Below the pieces are notes generated by a model, which ran no database searches, was not told where the DNA came from, and saw only the letters and a program-made list of their open reading frames with translations. The position numbers and the translations under genes are program-made. From Bacteroidales bacterium (GTDB lineage: Bacteria; Bacteroidota; Bacteroidia; Bacteroidales; GCA-2711565): a stretch of 5,990 nt of DNA. Each line of letters starts with the position of its first letter. The first letter of the stretch is position 1. The DNA is taken from NCBI GenBank assembly GCA_029931995.1, contig JAOZQX010000093.1, positions 1-5,990 of the forward strand. Reading direction: 5' to 3'. Positions 5,847 to 5,990 of this stretch are shown here, in pieces.

Positions 5847-5862
5847 GTTAATCTTTAAACAA
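5845..5862. promoter_or_regulatory. degenerate Rex-like operator in the hypA promoter
   Basis: TAGTTAATCTTTAAACAA matches 12 of the 14 specified bases of TTGTTAA-N4-TTAACAA, the sequence found intact in front of rex. It spans the spacer and the first bases of the -7 box, where a bound repressor would block RNA polymerase. A second, weaker match (11 of 14) follows directly at 5862-5879. The region is AT-rich, so chance similarity cannot be excluded, but the placement favours a real site. Confidence 0.5.
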
Positions 5863-5889
5863 TGCTAAAAAATTAACAGCAAAATTTGG

Positions 5890-5912
5890 GTAATAAATAT
5901 GATAAATATTAC
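5890..5912. promoter_or_regulatory. 23 bp imperfect palindrome upstream of hypA
   Basis: Centred on G5901, 9 of 11 base pairs are symmetric: outer arms GTAATA/TATTAC and inner TAT/ATA. It lies about 60-80 bp upstream of the predicted hypA start of transcription, a place where activators or metal-dependent regulators often bind. The regulator is unknown. AT-rich sequence makes such symmetry more likely by chance. Confidence 0.3.
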
Positions 5913-5922
5913 ATATTAGTTC

Positions 5923-5950
5923 TTTACATTCGCTATAAATTTTGTATATT
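5923..5950 (+). promoter_or_regulatory. weak plus-strand promoter, possibly for a gene starting at 5988
   Basis: TTTA (5923-5926), 18 nt, then TATATTAG (5945-5952, the box running 2 nt past this interval) resembles the Bacteroidota promoter with one change in the -7 box. The window ends in ATG at 5988-5990, about 30 nt beyond the predicted start of transcription, which could be the first codon of a divergent gene. Earlier plus-strand ATGs at 5899 and 5965 are followed by a stop within a few codons. No coding sequence is available to test this. Confidence 0.3.
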
Positions 5951-5960
5951 AGCATAGCGA
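5930..5960. repeat. 31 bp inverted repeat with 7 bp arms
   Basis: TCGCTAT (5930-5936) and ATAGCGA (5954-5960) are perfect reverse complements separated by 17 bp. The arms hold the only GC-rich triplets in this AT-rich spacer, and they enclose the putative plus-strand -7 region, so an operator for the divergent gene is possible. Nothing identifies the binding protein. Confidence 0.35.
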
Positions 5961-5990
5961 TTTTATGTAACAAGTACCGTAAGAAATATG

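Overview
The window reads as ordinary chromosome from a low-GC, probably anaerobic or facultatively anaerobic member of the Bacteroidota. The main clue is the promoters: several gene starts are preceded by the TAnnTTTG -7 element typical of that phylum, and there are almost no Shine-Dalgarno sequences. The gene families (a Bacteroidota-style MtaB, a DASS anion permease, Rex, HypA/HypB) fit a Bacteroidales/Marinilabiliales-like organism. The exact lineage cannot be fixed from this sequence alone.

Layout, left to right. A minus-strand run reads DASS/SLC13 anion:sodium symporter (1155-2687), DMT/EamA transporter (253-1152, 2 nt later) and mtaB tRNA methylthiotransferase (1-231, cut by the window edge). 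A divergent intergenic region of 130 bp (2688-2817) separates it from plus-strand arcC, carbamate kinase (2818-3762). arcC converges on minus-strand rex (3759-4394), and the two stop codons overlap. Upstream of rex is a 168 bp spacer (4395-4562) with a clear Bacteroidota promoter and a perfect 18 bp Rex operator. Upstream of that, on the same strand, lie hypB (4563-5435) and hypA (5466-5807), the nickel-delivery pair for [NiFe]-hydrogenase (or urease) maturation. The last 183 bp (5808-5990) hold no complete gene. They contain the hypA promoter overlapped by a degenerate Rex-like operator, two further palindromes, and a weak plus-strand promoter that may serve a gene starting at the ATG at 5988.

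How it works together. The most coherent unit is hypA-hypB-rex. Rex senses the NADH/NAD+ ratio and releases DNA when NADH is high. Putative Rex sites lie in front of both rex and hypAB, which suggests that nickel insertion into a hydrogenase is switched on when reducing equivalents accumulate. Carbamate kinase next door is normally catabolic, but its product or substrate carbamoyl phosphate is also the precursor of the CN ligands made by HypF/HypE, so its position may or may not be coincidental. No hydrogenase structural genes, hypCDEF, arcA or arcB are in the window. I see no mobile element, CRISPR array, RNA gene or wholly new system. The novelty here is regulatory.
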